This document shows, piece by piece, positions 35,083-43,800 of a stretch of DNA of 64,000 nucleotides. The position numbers and the translations under genes are program-made. Position 1 is the stretch's first letter, and each line of letters begins with the position of its first letter. Source of the DNA: Coraliomargarita algicola (GTDB lineage: Bacteria; Verrucomicrobiota; Verrucomicrobiia; Opitutales; Coraliomargaritaceae); assembly GCF_033878955.1 (NCBI RefSeq), contig NZ_CP138858.1:372001-436000 (forward strand). Direction: 5' to 3'. The notes under the pieces were generated by a model. That model was not told where the DNA came from and did not search any database. It was given only the letters and a program-made list of their open reading frames with translations.

Positions 35083-36950
35083 AGGTCCTCGTTCGTCGCC
35101 TAGTCTTATTCGGTCTCGTTACATTCGCCGCTGCTTGGGCGGTCTGGCTGTGGCTGGGCTTCGATCCGCCGCTGCGGGCCGATTTAGTCACCATGGAAAT
35201 TTTTAACCATGCGCAGGCTTACGCGGCCGAACTACAAGCGTTCGCGCGCGATCTTGAGTGCGTTGCGCTGCATGTCTCGGATGCGAATCGTGAAGCCGCC
35301 TTGGAGCGTTTACCGCACCTTGAGCGAGCGTTGGCTCAGGATGTATTCATTGCTGCACTACTTGCATTATTTGTATTTGCTTCCGAGGACTTAGCTTGCA
35401 TCGCAGCTGGCATCCTGGCGGCCTCAGGCACAGTCTCGCTATTGGCGGCGATGGTGGGTTGTTTCTGCGGTATATTTGCGAGTGATGTTTTACTGTATTG
35501 TCTCGGCCGTGTGCTGGGGGAGCGTGCGTTTAAGATTCGCTTTATCGCGCGTGCGGCATCGGGAGCTTCGATGACCAGGTTAAGGGATCGCTTTGATGGT
35601 CACGTCTTTAAGATTGTTTTCATGACTCGTTTTATTCCGGGCAGTCGCGTCGTAACCTACGTCACGGCAGGCGTGTTACGTATCCAGTTTCCTCGTTTCG
35701 CTGCCTCCTTAGCGATCGCGGCGGCTGTCTGGACACCCATTTTGGTCGGGATTGCTCATGTTGTCGGCCGCCCTTTAATTGAGTGGTGGGCCTTGTCGGG
35801 GTGGTGGGTGCTGCCATTGATTCTGGCCGCTCTGGGAGTCATATACATGGGAACTCTGTTACTGATACAAAGTTTAACCAATCGAGGGCGTCGCCATCTG
35901 CGCGGGCGTTGGTTACGACTCACTCGCTGGGAATACTGGCCCGCATTACCGATTTACTTACCGGTAGTCATCTATGGCATCTATCTATCGATCAAGCACC
36001 GCGGGAGCACCTTGTGGGCTATGTGTAATCCGGGCATGCATCCTTTGAGTGGCTTGGCGATGGAGTCTAAGAGCGACATTCTTGCGGCGCTGAACTCGAA
36101 GTCTGGGATGATCGCAGATTGGGTTTGTATTCCGCCTTCGAATCTCTTGGACGATCGAGTCGCAGTGTTACATGCGTTTCGTACCTCTCAAGCTCTAGAT
36201 TGGCCGATCATTCTGAAACCAGATGTCGGGCAGCGAGGCGAGGGCGTGGCAGTGATCCAGAACGAATCGGCAGCTCGACGATATTTAAGTGAAAATACAG
36301 CAGCCATTATCGCGCAGCGCTATATCGAGGGCCAGGAGTTTGGCGTTTTCTACTATCGCATGCCGAATCAATCACGCGGGCAACTGTTCTCGATTACAGA
36401 AAAAGTTTTACCTGAACTCGTTGGAGATGGCATACACAGTGTGGAGCAACTCATTCTGAACGACGTGCGAGCGGTGGCACAAGCGGCACATTACTTAAAA
36501 GTCAATCGGGAGCGCTTATACGATGTGCCAGCAATCGGTGAGCGCATTCAGCTGGTGGAGCTCGGCACACATTGCCGTGGAGCCATTTTCCTAGATGGCA
36601 ATCGATATCAGAGTGATCGCTTGGCCGCGAGCTTGGATCATGTCCTGGAACACTACGAAGGCTTCTATTTTGGCCGTTTCGATCTGCGCGTGCCAACAGG
36701 GGATGCCTTGATGGCGGGGCAAGCGATAAAGATTTTAGAACTAAACGGAGTCTCCTCGGAATCGACTGACATCTATGATCCCAATAACAGTTTATTGACT
36801 GGTTGGCGAAAGTTATGTCGACAATGGCGCCTGGCCTTTGAAATCGGAGCTCAAAACCGAGCTCGCGGGGCGGCTGTGCCTCGCTGGCGCGAAGTGCTGA
36901 CAGTCCTGCGCACACACCGGGCACGACAAGCCTACGAGGTGGACGCTTAA
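35079..36950 (+). CDS. DedA/VTT membrane domain fused to an ATP-grasp domain
   Basis: A 623-residue fusion. Residues about 85-250 form a DedA/VTT (SNARE-associated) membrane domain: FASEDLACIAAGILAASG, YCLGRVLGERA, then MTRFIPGSRVVTYVTAGV, the arginine/proline signature of DedA flippase-type proteins. Two more helices follow (about 240-265, 305-320). From about residue 335 a cytoplasmic ATP-grasp fold begins, with the ATP-binding Lys380 in IILKPDVGQRGEGVAVI, IAQRYIEGQEFGVFYY and the metal-binding end FYFGRFDLRV...IKILELNGVSSE. The role is unknown; a ligase acting on a membrane-bound or transported substrate is one possibility. It overlaps the NRDE gene by 4 bp. Confidence 0.82.
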   Translation: MKVLVRRLVLFGLVTFAAAWAVWLWLGFDPPLRADLVTMEIFNHAQAYAAELQAFARDLECVALHVSDANREAALERLPHLERALAQDVFIAALLALFVFASEDLACIAAGILAASGTVSLLAAMVGCFCGIFASDVLLYCLGRVLGERAFKIRFIARAASGASMTRLRDRFDGHVFKIVFMTRFIPGSRVVTYVTAGVLRIQFPRFAASLAIAAAVWTPILVGIAHVVGRPLIEWWALSGWWVLPLILAALGVIYMGTLLLIQSLTNRGRRHLRGRWLRLTRWEYWPALPIYLPVVIYGIYLSIKHRGSTLWAMCNPGMHPLSGLAMESKSDILAALNSKSGMIADWVCIPPSNLLDDRVAVLHAFRTSQALDWPIILKPDVGQRGEGVAVIQNESAARRYLSENTAAIIAQRYIEGQEFGVFYYRMPNQSRGQLFSITEKVLPELVGDGIHSVEQLILNDVRAVAQAAHYLKVNRERLYDVPAIGERIQLVELGTHCRGAIFLDGNRYQSDRLAASLDHVLEHYEGFYFGRFDLRVPTGDALMAGQAIKILELNGVSSESTDIYDPNNSLLTGWRKLCRQWRLAFEIGAQNRARGAAVPRWREVLTVLRTHRARQAYEVDA

Positions 36951-36992
36951 GATTGCTTGCCTCAGGCGTGAATATCCACTGAAACTCTCCAC

Positions 36993-37922
36993 ATGGCAGA
37001 TTCTTGGGAAACTCTTAAACTTTTGGCTGATTCCACACGCGTGCGGATACTTTCGCTCCTGATGCGTGAGGAGCTTTCGGTCGCCGAGTTACAAGAAGTG
37101 TTGGATATGGGACAGTCGCGCATCTCATCGCATCTAGGGCTACTGCGACAAGGCGAACTAGTGCATGATCGGCGCGAGGGGAAAAAGACTTTTTATGCAA
37201 TCAATCGCAGCTTTGATGCTCAGGGCTTGGCTTTGTTGGAGGCTGCACGCGTCTCGGTCGAAGATTCGGATCAGATCGTCTCTGACTGTGCCAACCTCAA
37301 GCGGATTTTAGAAAAGCGCAAGCAACAGTCGGAACAGTATTTTAACTCGGTGGCAGGTCGTCTGGGGAAAAATTATTGCCCCGGCCGCAGCTGGGAGGCG
37401 ATCGGACATTTCTTACTGCACTTAACACCCAAAATTAAGATAGCAGACTTAGGGGCGGGCGAGGGCTTACTTTCGCAGCTACTCGCACGGCGCGCCGAAC
37501 AAGTGACCTGCGTGGATAATTCGCCCAAAATGGTCGAGTTTGGCCGGGATCTAGCGAAAAAGAACGGCTTTACCAATCTGACCTACCAACTCGGCGACAT
37601 CGAGCAGGTGCCCTTGAAAGGGGAAAGCGTCGATCTTGCGCTGCTCAGTCAGGCGCTGCACCATGCACAGCATCCAGAGCTCGCGGTAAAAGAAGCCTTT
37701 CGTATCCTGAAGCCCGGCGGGCAGCTGATTATCATCGACCTATTGGAACACCAATTCGAGCAGGCTCGTGAACTGTATGCCGACGTCTGGCTCGGCTTCT
37801 CCGAAAATACACTTTACCAATATCTCAAAAACGCAGGCTTTCGTAAGATCGAGGTCAACGTGGTGGCTCGCGAAAACCAAGAGCCCAATTTTCAGACGGT
37901 TCTCGCAAGCGGCGAGAAGTAG
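36993..37922 (+). CDS. ArsR-type regulator fused to a SAM methyltransferase
   Basis: A 309-residue protein. Residues about 5-80 are an ArsR winged helix (LKLLADSTRVRILSLLMRE, QSRISSHLGLLRQGELVHDRREGKKTFY). From about 145 a class I methyltransferase follows (IADLGAGEGLLSQLLARR, CVDNSPKMVEF, LSQALHHAQHPELAVKEA). No metal-binding cysteines of the arsenic type are seen in the HTH part. In other bacteria such fusions sit near methionine-cycle genes and may sense SAM or S-adenosylhomocysteine; no such gene is adjacent here. It starts 42 bp after the DedA-ATP-grasp gene. Confidence 0.88.
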   Translation: MADSWETLKLLADSTRVRILSLLMREELSVAELQEVLDMGQSRISSHLGLLRQGELVHDRREGKKTFYAINRSFDAQGLALLEAARVSVEDSDQIVSDCANLKRILEKRKQQSEQYFNSVAGRLGKNYCPGRSWEAIGHFLLHLTPKIKIADLGAGEGLLSQLLARRAEQVTCVDNSPKMVEFGRDLAKKNGFTNLTYQLGDIEQVPLKGESVDLALLSQALHHAQHPELAVKEAFRILKPGGQLIIIDLLEHQFEQARELYADVWLGFSENTLYQYLKNAGFRKIEVNVVARENQEPNFQTVLASGEK

Positions 37923-38043
37923 TCAACGCGAGTCGCTCGCCAATAGTTCACCCAGCGGAGTTTTTGCAATAATTAGACATAATATTTATTGTGCGCAATA
38001 TAGGTGTCAAATTGAGGGGAGCTCATCGGTATGATCCATAATT

Positions 38044-38067
38044 CAGAAGCCAGAAATCAGAAGCCAG
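38044..38067 (+). repeat. 7-bp tandem array (CAGAAGC type)
   Basis: CAGAAGC, CAGAAAT, CAGAAGC, CAG. It lies 24 bp past the lepB stop (lepB reads leftward) in the 169-bp spacer beyond the ArsR fusion gene. Same period as the GATGTTC-type arrays but a different unit. Confidence 0.55.
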
Positions 38068-38091
38068 TCACTGTAAATCTATGAGAATGAA

Positions 38092-39345
38092 TTACTCGGC
38101 CAGGCCCCAGCGCTTGGTGAATGGATAATAAATGAAGATCGCTTTACCGATGACGGCTTTTTCGGGCACGTATCCCCAGTAGCGACTATCGAGGCTGTTG
38201 GCGGAGTTATCACCGAGCGCAACGAATTTGCCTGCTGGAATTTCGGCTTTCACACCAGGCCCCGTCATTAATTTTGCAGGCGATGAAGAATTTGAGCTGG
38301 GATACACATAGCCTCCGTATTCGCCTTCCTTGCGCGCATTGCGTCCGTAAGCTTCGACTTCATCGCGCGGGTGTCCATCGACTAGCAAGGCACCGTCTTT
38401 GATTTCGAGTGTTTCTCCGCCGACACCTCCGATGCGCTTGATGTAGTATTTATCGACGAAATTATCATGCCCTCCCTCGATGCCGGGTATGTCGCGGGTG
38501 CGGAAAACAAAGGGATCGCCCGCTTGTGGACGCTTGAAATGGTAACTAATGCGGTCGACAAACAAGGCGTCGCCCAAGGTGATGTCGAAGCGTAAAACCG
38601 CCTCTCCTGGTTGCGCTTGGGTATGCAGATCCAGCGCGTAGCCGGTGCCGGAGCTGGTGCGCACAAGTTCGGGCTCTGTATCGGGAAAGCTCTTGAGCAG
38701 CGTGCCTTGCATGTCGAAGTCCGCTGGCACGCGAATACTGTGGGGCACACCGCCGACTAGCACCGTATATTCTGCCAGAACGGTCGGCAGAAAGCCCCAC
38801 TTTTTGCCTTTAACTTGCTTGAAATAAATGCGCATGCCTCCGTCTTGAGTGGCCGCCATCGGGATCTGAATATCGCCGCTGTTTTGAGCAATCAGCGCTT
38901 TGTGCCGCGCACCCAGTGTTAGGAAGCGAAAGGTCTTCGTCAGTGCCGCAGGGGCGTCGTCCTTATCCTCATACATCACGGCATTCATTCCGCTGTAGGT
39001 GGGATACATTGAGTTGGTGGGAATGATGAAGGGTTGAAAGAAAAATGTGCGGATGCCGATCACGATAATCGCAGCGACGAGTGCGACCTCTAAATTGTCG
39101 CTCCAAAAGGTCTTGGGGTAAATCTTACCACCGATCTTGCGCAACAAGGCATCGAGCCGATTCATGCACGCTTCCAGTGGGGCTTCGCTGACGCTTTGAT
39201 CGCGCAACATACTATCCAGCTCGCCAACTGCTTTATCTAATTCAGCTAAACGCGCCTCTGATAATACATCCCGGCGGTAATGGTATACCTTATGCGCCGC
39301 TTGCAGCAGTTCTTTACCGGCTTTTTTCTGTTTTTTGATACTCAC
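38092..39345 (-). CDS. lepB: Signal peptidase I with a large insert
   Basis: Cleaves signal peptides on the outer face of the inner membrane. An N-terminal coiled cytoplasmic part of about 75 residues, one transmembrane helix (about 86-103), catalytic Ser112 in IPTNSMYPTY and general base Lys304 in YYIKRIGGVGGE; GDNSANSLDSRYWG gives the final conserved box. Between Ser and Lys lie about 190 residues, far more than in E. coli, an extended periplasmic insert. The length of 417 residues is long for the family. It stands alone. Confidence 0.93.
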   Translation of the reverse strand: MSIKKQKKAGKELLQAAHKVYHYRRDVLSEARLAELDKAVGELDSMLRDQSVSEAPLEACMNRLDALLRKIGGKIYPKTFWSDNLEVALVAAIIVIGIRTFFFQPFIIPTNSMYPTYSGMNAVMYEDKDDAPAALTKTFRFLTLGARHKALIAQNSGDIQIPMAATQDGGMRIYFKQVKGKKWGFLPTVLAEYTVLVGGVPHSIRVPADFDMQGTLLKSFPDTEPELVRTSSGTGYALDLHTQAQPGEAVLRFDITLGDALFVDRISYHFKRPQAGDPFVFRTRDIPGIEGGHDNFVDKYYIKRIGGVGGETLEIKDGALLVDGHPRDEVEAYGRNARKEGEYGGYVYPSSNSSSPAKLMTGPGVKAEIPAGKFVALGDNSANSLDSRYWGYVPEKAVIGKAIFIYYPFTKRWGLAE

Positions 39346-39379
39346 AGTCTTGATTTGATAGTCAGTGTGTTCTGCGAGG

Positions 39380-40126
39380 CTAGCTAAATCTGGAACGCGA
39401 GCACTCTATTTTATGGGTTTCGAGAAAAGTTCGAATGTTACGAATTAATTCGAGTGCGTCCGGACTATCCCCGTGCACGCAAAGTGTATCTGCAGCCAGG
39501 CTAATGGGAACGCCGCCGCGGGTGGGGATTTTTCCGTTCTTTTGCCAAGACGCCAGTCGTTCTAAGGCCTCAGATTGCGAGAGCACGGCCCCCTGCTCGA
39601 CTCGCGGCACCAAGGACCCATCAGGTAAATAGTCACGATCTGCAAAGGCTTCGTGCACAACTGACAGGCCCGCCGCTTCGGCCGCTTGCGCGAACTCCCC
39701 ACCGGCGAGGGCAAATATCGCGACTGGCTGCACTTGTTGCCGTAAAAAGTGAATGTAAACGGCCGATAGATCGGGCTGAGTTTCCACAGCGTGGTAGAGA
39801 CTGCCGTGCAATTTGATATACTCCGCACGGGTGCCCAGAGCGTGAGCGGTCGCTTGGAATGAGCTGAATTGCTGCTCCAGTAAGTGCTGGAATTCCTTGG
39901 CTGTCGGGAGAATGTGCCCCCGGCCGCCGGCATGTGGCAGCCCGGGGTGCGCGCCGATCCTAAGCTTGTGTTTCAGTGCCAGCTCAATACTTGCGCCCGT
40001 TTTTTCTGGACTGCCAGCGTGAAAGCCACAGCCAATATTTGCGGCATCGATTAGCGCAAGTAACTGTTCGGTTTGTTCCAGCGATTCATCTTCGCCGAGG
40101 TCGCAATTTAGTATTATTGGAGCCAT
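39380..40126 (-). CDS. pxpA: 5-oxoprolinase subunit A (LamB/YcsF family)
   Basis: Part of PxpABC, which hydrolyses 5-oxoproline to glutamate with ATP. The N-terminus IILNCDLGED, ANIGCGFHAGSPEKT, GAHPGLPHAGGRG and EAFADRDYLPDGSLVPR are diagnostic. About 248 residues. The ATG inside the end of pxpC (13-bp overlap) is chosen; the 10 residues before it fall inside pxpC and do not fit the family. Last gene of the pxpB-pxpC-pxpA operon. Confidence 0.93.
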   Translation of the reverse strand: MAPIILNCDLGEDESLEQTEQLLALIDAANIGCGFHAGSPEKTGASIELALKHKLRIGAHPGLPHAGGRGHILPTAKEFQHLLEQQFSSFQATAHALGTRAEYIKLHGSLYHAVETQPDLSAVYIHFLRQQVQPVAIFALAGGEFAQAAEAAGLSVVHEAFADRDYLPDGSLVPRVEQGAVLSQSEALERLASWQKNGKIPTRGGVPISLAADTLCVHGDSPDALELIRNIRTFLETHKIECSRSRFS

Positions 40127-40962
40127 GAGAATGTGAGTTTGGTGCCCGGCGCACATTGGGCCAATCGATCCAGGTCGCCGGCAGCTAAGAGAGCCAACTG
40201 GGGATAGCCGCCGACGGTGGGACCATCGGCCATGGTAATGATCGGTTGACCGTTGCCAGGGATTTGAAAACTGCCCGGCAGCACCGGTTCACTCGCTATG
40301 GACTGCGGAATGTCGAGCTTTGTGCCTTCCAGACGGTAGCCTGTGCGATCTGAACGCGGAGAAACGGTCCATTCGTGCTCCAGAAAACACTGCCGAACGC
40401 GGGGCTCAAAGGCATCAAACTGTGGCCCCGGATAGAGTGAAAAATGAGCCTTGCCTGCGGGAATATGGTCGAGCTTTATGCTGGAGATCCGACGCGCGAC
40501 TGCCTGTGTCGAGATCTTTGGCTGCGTTAACTGTGCGGCAATGTGACTGCCTTTTTGGAGCGCAATCCCCATGCCGTTGCGCGCGTCGATAGCAGCACTG
40601 CCCAGCCATCGTTCAACTTCAACCCCGCCTGGCAATGCGAGGTATGCGTATAGGCCCGCTGACTTTTGATCGAATTCCAAAACCTGTCCACGAGCAAAGG
40701 GCATGGCTGTTCCGGAAGCACAACGACTACAAAAATCGCCGCCAGCCAAGGCCAGCCAGCTATCTGTTAACAGACGGATTTTAGCTCCTTGTTGCACCAC
40801 TTCGATCACCGCAGCATCCCGGGGATTTCCCAACAAGGCATTGGCCAGGGCCATGGAGCGAGTGTCCATCGCCCCACCCGCTGGCACGCCGAAGCGCCGC
40901 CAGCCATCGCGGCCGCGGTCTTGGATCGAAAGGCCAGAGCCGATGGAGAGTATTTCTAGCAA
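40114..40962 (-). CDS. pxpC: 5-oxoprolinase subunit C (biotin-dependent carboxyltransferase fold)
   Basis: Begins MLEILSIGSGLSIQDRGRDGWRRFGVPAGGAMD, the KipA/AHS2 family start, with DRTGYRLEG and the C-terminal TMADGPTVGGYPQLA motif. It works with PxpA and PxpB to open the lactam ring of 5-oxoproline. Its start overlaps pxpB by 7 bp and its end overlaps pxpA, indicating one transcript with coupled translation. At 282 residues it is slightly shorter than many KipA-type proteins. Confidence 0.9.
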   Translation of the reverse strand: MLEILSIGSGLSIQDRGRDGWRRFGVPAGGAMDTRSMALANALLGNPRDAAVIEVVQQGAKIRLLTDSWLALAGGDFCSRCASGTAMPFARGQVLEFDQKSAGLYAYLALPGGVEVERWLGSAAIDARNGMGIALQKGSHIAAQLTQPKISTQAVARRISSIKLDHIPAGKAHFSLYPGPQFDAFEPRVRQCFLEHEWTVSPRSDRTGYRLEGTKLDIPQSIASEPVLPGSFQIPGNGQPIITMADGPTVGGYPQLALLAAGDLDRLAQCAPGTKLTFSWLQ

Positions 40963-41651
40963 GGTGTAGCCTTGGGTTGAAAGCGCACTTGATCGCCTGG
41001 TGACAACGCAAAGACCGCCGATGCGCTGGGACTCTTTTGGCGGGCCGCATTGAGATTAAACAGTGGAAAATCCGTATGACCTAACAAATGCCAGCCGCCT
41101 GGACTGGCCACGGTGTAAATACCGGCATGTGGACCACCGATCGCAACTGTGCCGGCATCGATGCGATTGCGTGGCGATGCACGCCGTTCGATCTGTAGGC
41201 GTGCGTCCAAGCCCTCTAAATAAGGAAAACCGGGGCTGAAGCCCATCATACGCACGGTATAGAGGGGGGCGCTGTGTAGCTGGATGACTTGCTCAACACT
41301 CAACTTGCAGGCTTGTGCAACGGACTCGAGGTCGGCGCCGTTGTAGTATACTTCAATGATGTGACAATTCTGGGGCCGCAAATCCAGCCGCGCCGGGGGC
41401 ATGGGTAACGGAGCATCGGCCCCGTTGGCAGCATCCAGCCCCCAGCAGGCGGCTAGGGAGTTGACGCTGTTTTCTAATTCTTCGCAGCTCGCAGCGCCCT
41501 GCCGGATCAATAAGATACTATCATAGCCCACGACATATTCCGCACACTCGCGGGGGCGCTGCTGCGCCAGATAGCCCAGCCAAGCACGGCGCTCCGACTC
41601 ACTCAGTGCTGCCAGCAAGATGCCGCGATCCCCGTAAGGCTTGATGACCAT
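40956..41651 (-). CDS. pxpB: 5-oxoprolinase subunit B (KipI/AHS1 family)
   Basis: A 231-residue KipI-type protein. The core motifs GFSPGFPYLEGLD, RASPRNRIDAGTVAIGG, GIYTVASPGGWHLLGHTDFPLFN are conserved. It forms a complex with PxpC. It is the first pxp gene, starting 4 bp after the stop of the beta-helix protein gene, so that gene may lead the operon. No GntR-type regulator is nearby. Confidence 0.92.
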   Translation of the reverse strand: MVIKPYGDRGILLAALSESERRAWLGYLAQQRPRECAEYVVGYDSILLIRQGAASCEELENSVNSLAACWGLDAANGADAPLPMPPARLDLRPQNCHIIEVYYNGADLESVAQACKLSVEQVIQLHSAPLYTVRMMGFSPGFPYLEGLDARLQIERRASPRNRIDAGTVAIGGPHAGIYTVASPGGWHLLGHTDFPLFNLNAARQKSPSASAVFALSPGDQVRFQPKATPC

Positions 41652-41655
41652 GCGA

Positions 41656-42348
41656 TTAGTCCATGCGAGGCGCCTTCAAAATGGCCTCCTTTTGATACGC
41701 AACTGTGTTTTCGGCGACTGTGCCGCGAAAGGCCATAGTCGGCATGACCAAGGCTCGCTTCCCAAGGATTGATCCTGGGTTGAGCACGGCGTTACAACCC
41801 ACTTCTGCTTGATCCCCAATGAGTGCGCCGAACTTACGCAGGTCGGTGGTGTATCGCGAGCCATCCGGCAGGGTAACTGGCACATTCGCCTGATCGAGTC
41901 GCAGATTGGAGCAGATCACACCCGCACCGAGATGCGCTCGATTACCTAGCACACTATCGCCCACATAGCTGAAGTGTGGCACTTGCACACCGTCGAGTAA
42001 GAGGCAGTTTTTAAATTCACAAGAGTTTCCCAGCACGCAGCCTTTGCCAGCAATCACATTGCCACGAATATACACCCCCAGGCGCAGTTCGCAGCCTTCA
42101 CCGATATAGGCAGGCCCCTGTATGGAACCAAATGCCGGCAATTGGACGCTCGGATGAATGTAAACATCCCCGCTCACAGCCAGCCCGGCAGGGAGCGACG
42201 CATCCGCCGCTGAGGCCGATTCAAAATCAAATGCAGCCAATGCTTGCTTGATAAGAGGCAGCCACTCCCAAGGCGCAAGTTCAGGCCGGAAGCGATCAGC
42301 AAAGGGCAAGGATTCTGGGAAATCAAATAGGTCGGAGGCTTGTAGCAT
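41656..42348 (-). CDS. Left-handed beta-helix acyl/nucleotidyl-transferase-like protein
   Basis: A 230-residue protein whose middle and end carry hexapeptide repeats (GPAYIGEGCELRLGVYIRGNVIAGKGCVLGN-type turns and VGDSVLGNRAHLGAGVICSNLRL), as in the C-terminal domain of GlmU and related sugar-nucleotide transferases. The GlmU-like pyrophosphorylase domain is absent. The probable partner substrate is a sugar phosphate or nucleotide sugar, but this cannot be fixed. It lies 4 bp upstream of pxpB, an unusual neighbour. Confidence 0.78.
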   Translation of the reverse strand: MLQASDLFDFPESLPFADRFRPELAPWEWLPLIKQALAAFDFESASAADASLPAGLAVSGDVYIHPSVQLPAFGSIQGPAYIGEGCELRLGVYIRGNVIAGKGCVLGNSCEFKNCLLLDGVQVPHFSYVGDSVLGNRAHLGAGVICSNLRLDQANVPVTLPDGSRYTTDLRKFGALIGDQAEVGCNAVLNPGSILGKRALVMPTMAFRGTVAENTVAYQKEAILKAPRMD

Positions 42349-42489
42349 TCATTGAGAGAAAGATAGAACCGCCTGCAGAGACAACTCAAAATATGCAGTT
42401 CAAAAGCAAAGAAACCGTCATTTCGTGGTGGATTTACTGCAAAAGACACATAAGTTCCAGCGTTTCGCTTATAGAAGAAAACCTACACT

Positions 42490-43785
42490 GTGCACGACGT
42501 TAAAGAAAGACCCACGATTGTTGAGCGCGCCATGCTGATTGGCGTGACGCTCCCTGATGACACGACGACCAATACCCGCAGCCTGCTGGATGAACTGCGC
42601 GAGCTGGTAGACACCGTTGGATTCGGCATCATGCATGAGCGCATGGTAGCGATCCGAAAGCCACAGGCCAAGCTACTGGTGGGCTCAGGAAAAGCCCAGG
42701 AACTGGTGGATGAAGCCAAAGCCTACAATTGCGACGTCATTATATTCGACAACGAACTCACTCCCGCCCAGCAGCGAAACTGGGAGGCACTTGCCGAGGG
42801 AAAAATCCTCGTGATTGACCGGCAGGAAGTGATTCTCGATATTTTCGGAGATCGCGCACAGACCAAGGAGGCGGTGCTACAGGTCGAACTTGCACGATTG
42901 GAACATAATTTACCTCGTCTGAAAAGTGCCTGGACTCACCTCAGTCGCCAGCGAGGCGGTGGCTCGATGCAGCGTGATGCCGGGGAAACTCAGCTGGAGC
43001 TCGACCAACGCATGGTGCGCACTCAAATCTCCCGTGTGAAACGCGAACTTGAAGGCGTGATCCAACACCGTGAAACGCAACGCAAAAAGCGTATGACCGT
43101 GCCAGTGCCGACCTGTGCCATCGTCGGTTACACCAACGCGGGCAAGTCATCGCTACTCAATAAGCTGACCAATTCCAACATACTGGCCGAGGACAAACTC
43201 TTCGCCACGCTGGACCCAACCTCGCGACGCTGTCCCCTGCCCTCGGGGCAACCGCTGGTGATTACCGATACCGTCGGATTCGTGCGCAATTTGCCTCACC
43301 GCTTAGTGGATGCCTTCAAGGCCACCCTGGAAGAAGCGATCGTATCCAACTTCCTCATACACGTGCTGGACGTCAACAGCCCGGAGGTGGATGCACATGC
43401 GCAGACGACGCTCTCCGTCCTACAAGAGCTGGGTGCTAAAGACAAAAAGATCATTACCGTCTTCAATAAAATTGATGCCCTCTGGGACGAAGAAACCCAG
43501 GCCGACTTGTCGCTCCGCTATCCTGACGCCCTCTTTATCAGTGCTCACAGTGGCGAAGGTCTAAAAGAATTGCAGGATAAGATGGAAGCCATCGTCGAGG
43601 CCGACTTTGCGCAACTCCGTCTTTTGATCCCGCATGAACGCTACGACCTAGTCGCCCGCCTTCACCGCGAAGGCGGCGTGCGCAAGGAAGAAGCGCGAGA
43701 CGATGGTTTCTACCTCGTCGCTTCGATTCCAGAGCGCATGCTCAGCACCGTACAGCCGTTTATTTTGCAGAACTCACAAACTTGA
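42490..43785 (+). CDS. hflX: Ribosome-associated GTPase HflX
   Basis: A 431-residue GTPase that splits stalled or heat-damaged ribosomes. The N-terminal HflX domain (PAQQRNWEALAEGKILVIDRQEVILDIF, GGGSMQRDAGETQLELDQR) is followed by the G domain: G1 GYTNAGKS, G3 DTVGF, G4 NKID. A GTG start is used (HDVKERPTIVERAMLIGV). It is divergent from the beta-helix protein gene with 141 bp between. Confidence 0.95.
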   Translation: MHDVKERPTIVERAMLIGVTLPDDTTTNTRSLLDELRELVDTVGFGIMHERMVAIRKPQAKLLVGSGKAQELVDEAKAYNCDVIIFDNELTPAQQRNWEALAEGKILVIDRQEVILDIFGDRAQTKEAVLQVELARLEHNLPRLKSAWTHLSRQRGGGSMQRDAGETQLELDQRMVRTQISRVKRELEGVIQHRETQRKKRMTVPVPTCAIVGYTNAGKSSLLNKLTNSNILAEDKLFATLDPTSRRCPLPSGQPLVITDTVGFVRNLPHRLVDAFKATLEEAIVSNFLIHVLDVNSPEVDAHAQTTLSVLQELGAKDKKIITVFNKIDALWDEETQADLSLRYPDALFISAHSGEGLKELQDKMEAIVEADFAQLRLLIPHERYDLVARLHREGGVRKEEARDDGFYLVASIPERMLSTVQPFILQNSQT

Positions 43786-43800
43786 TAAGCAAACAGGCAT

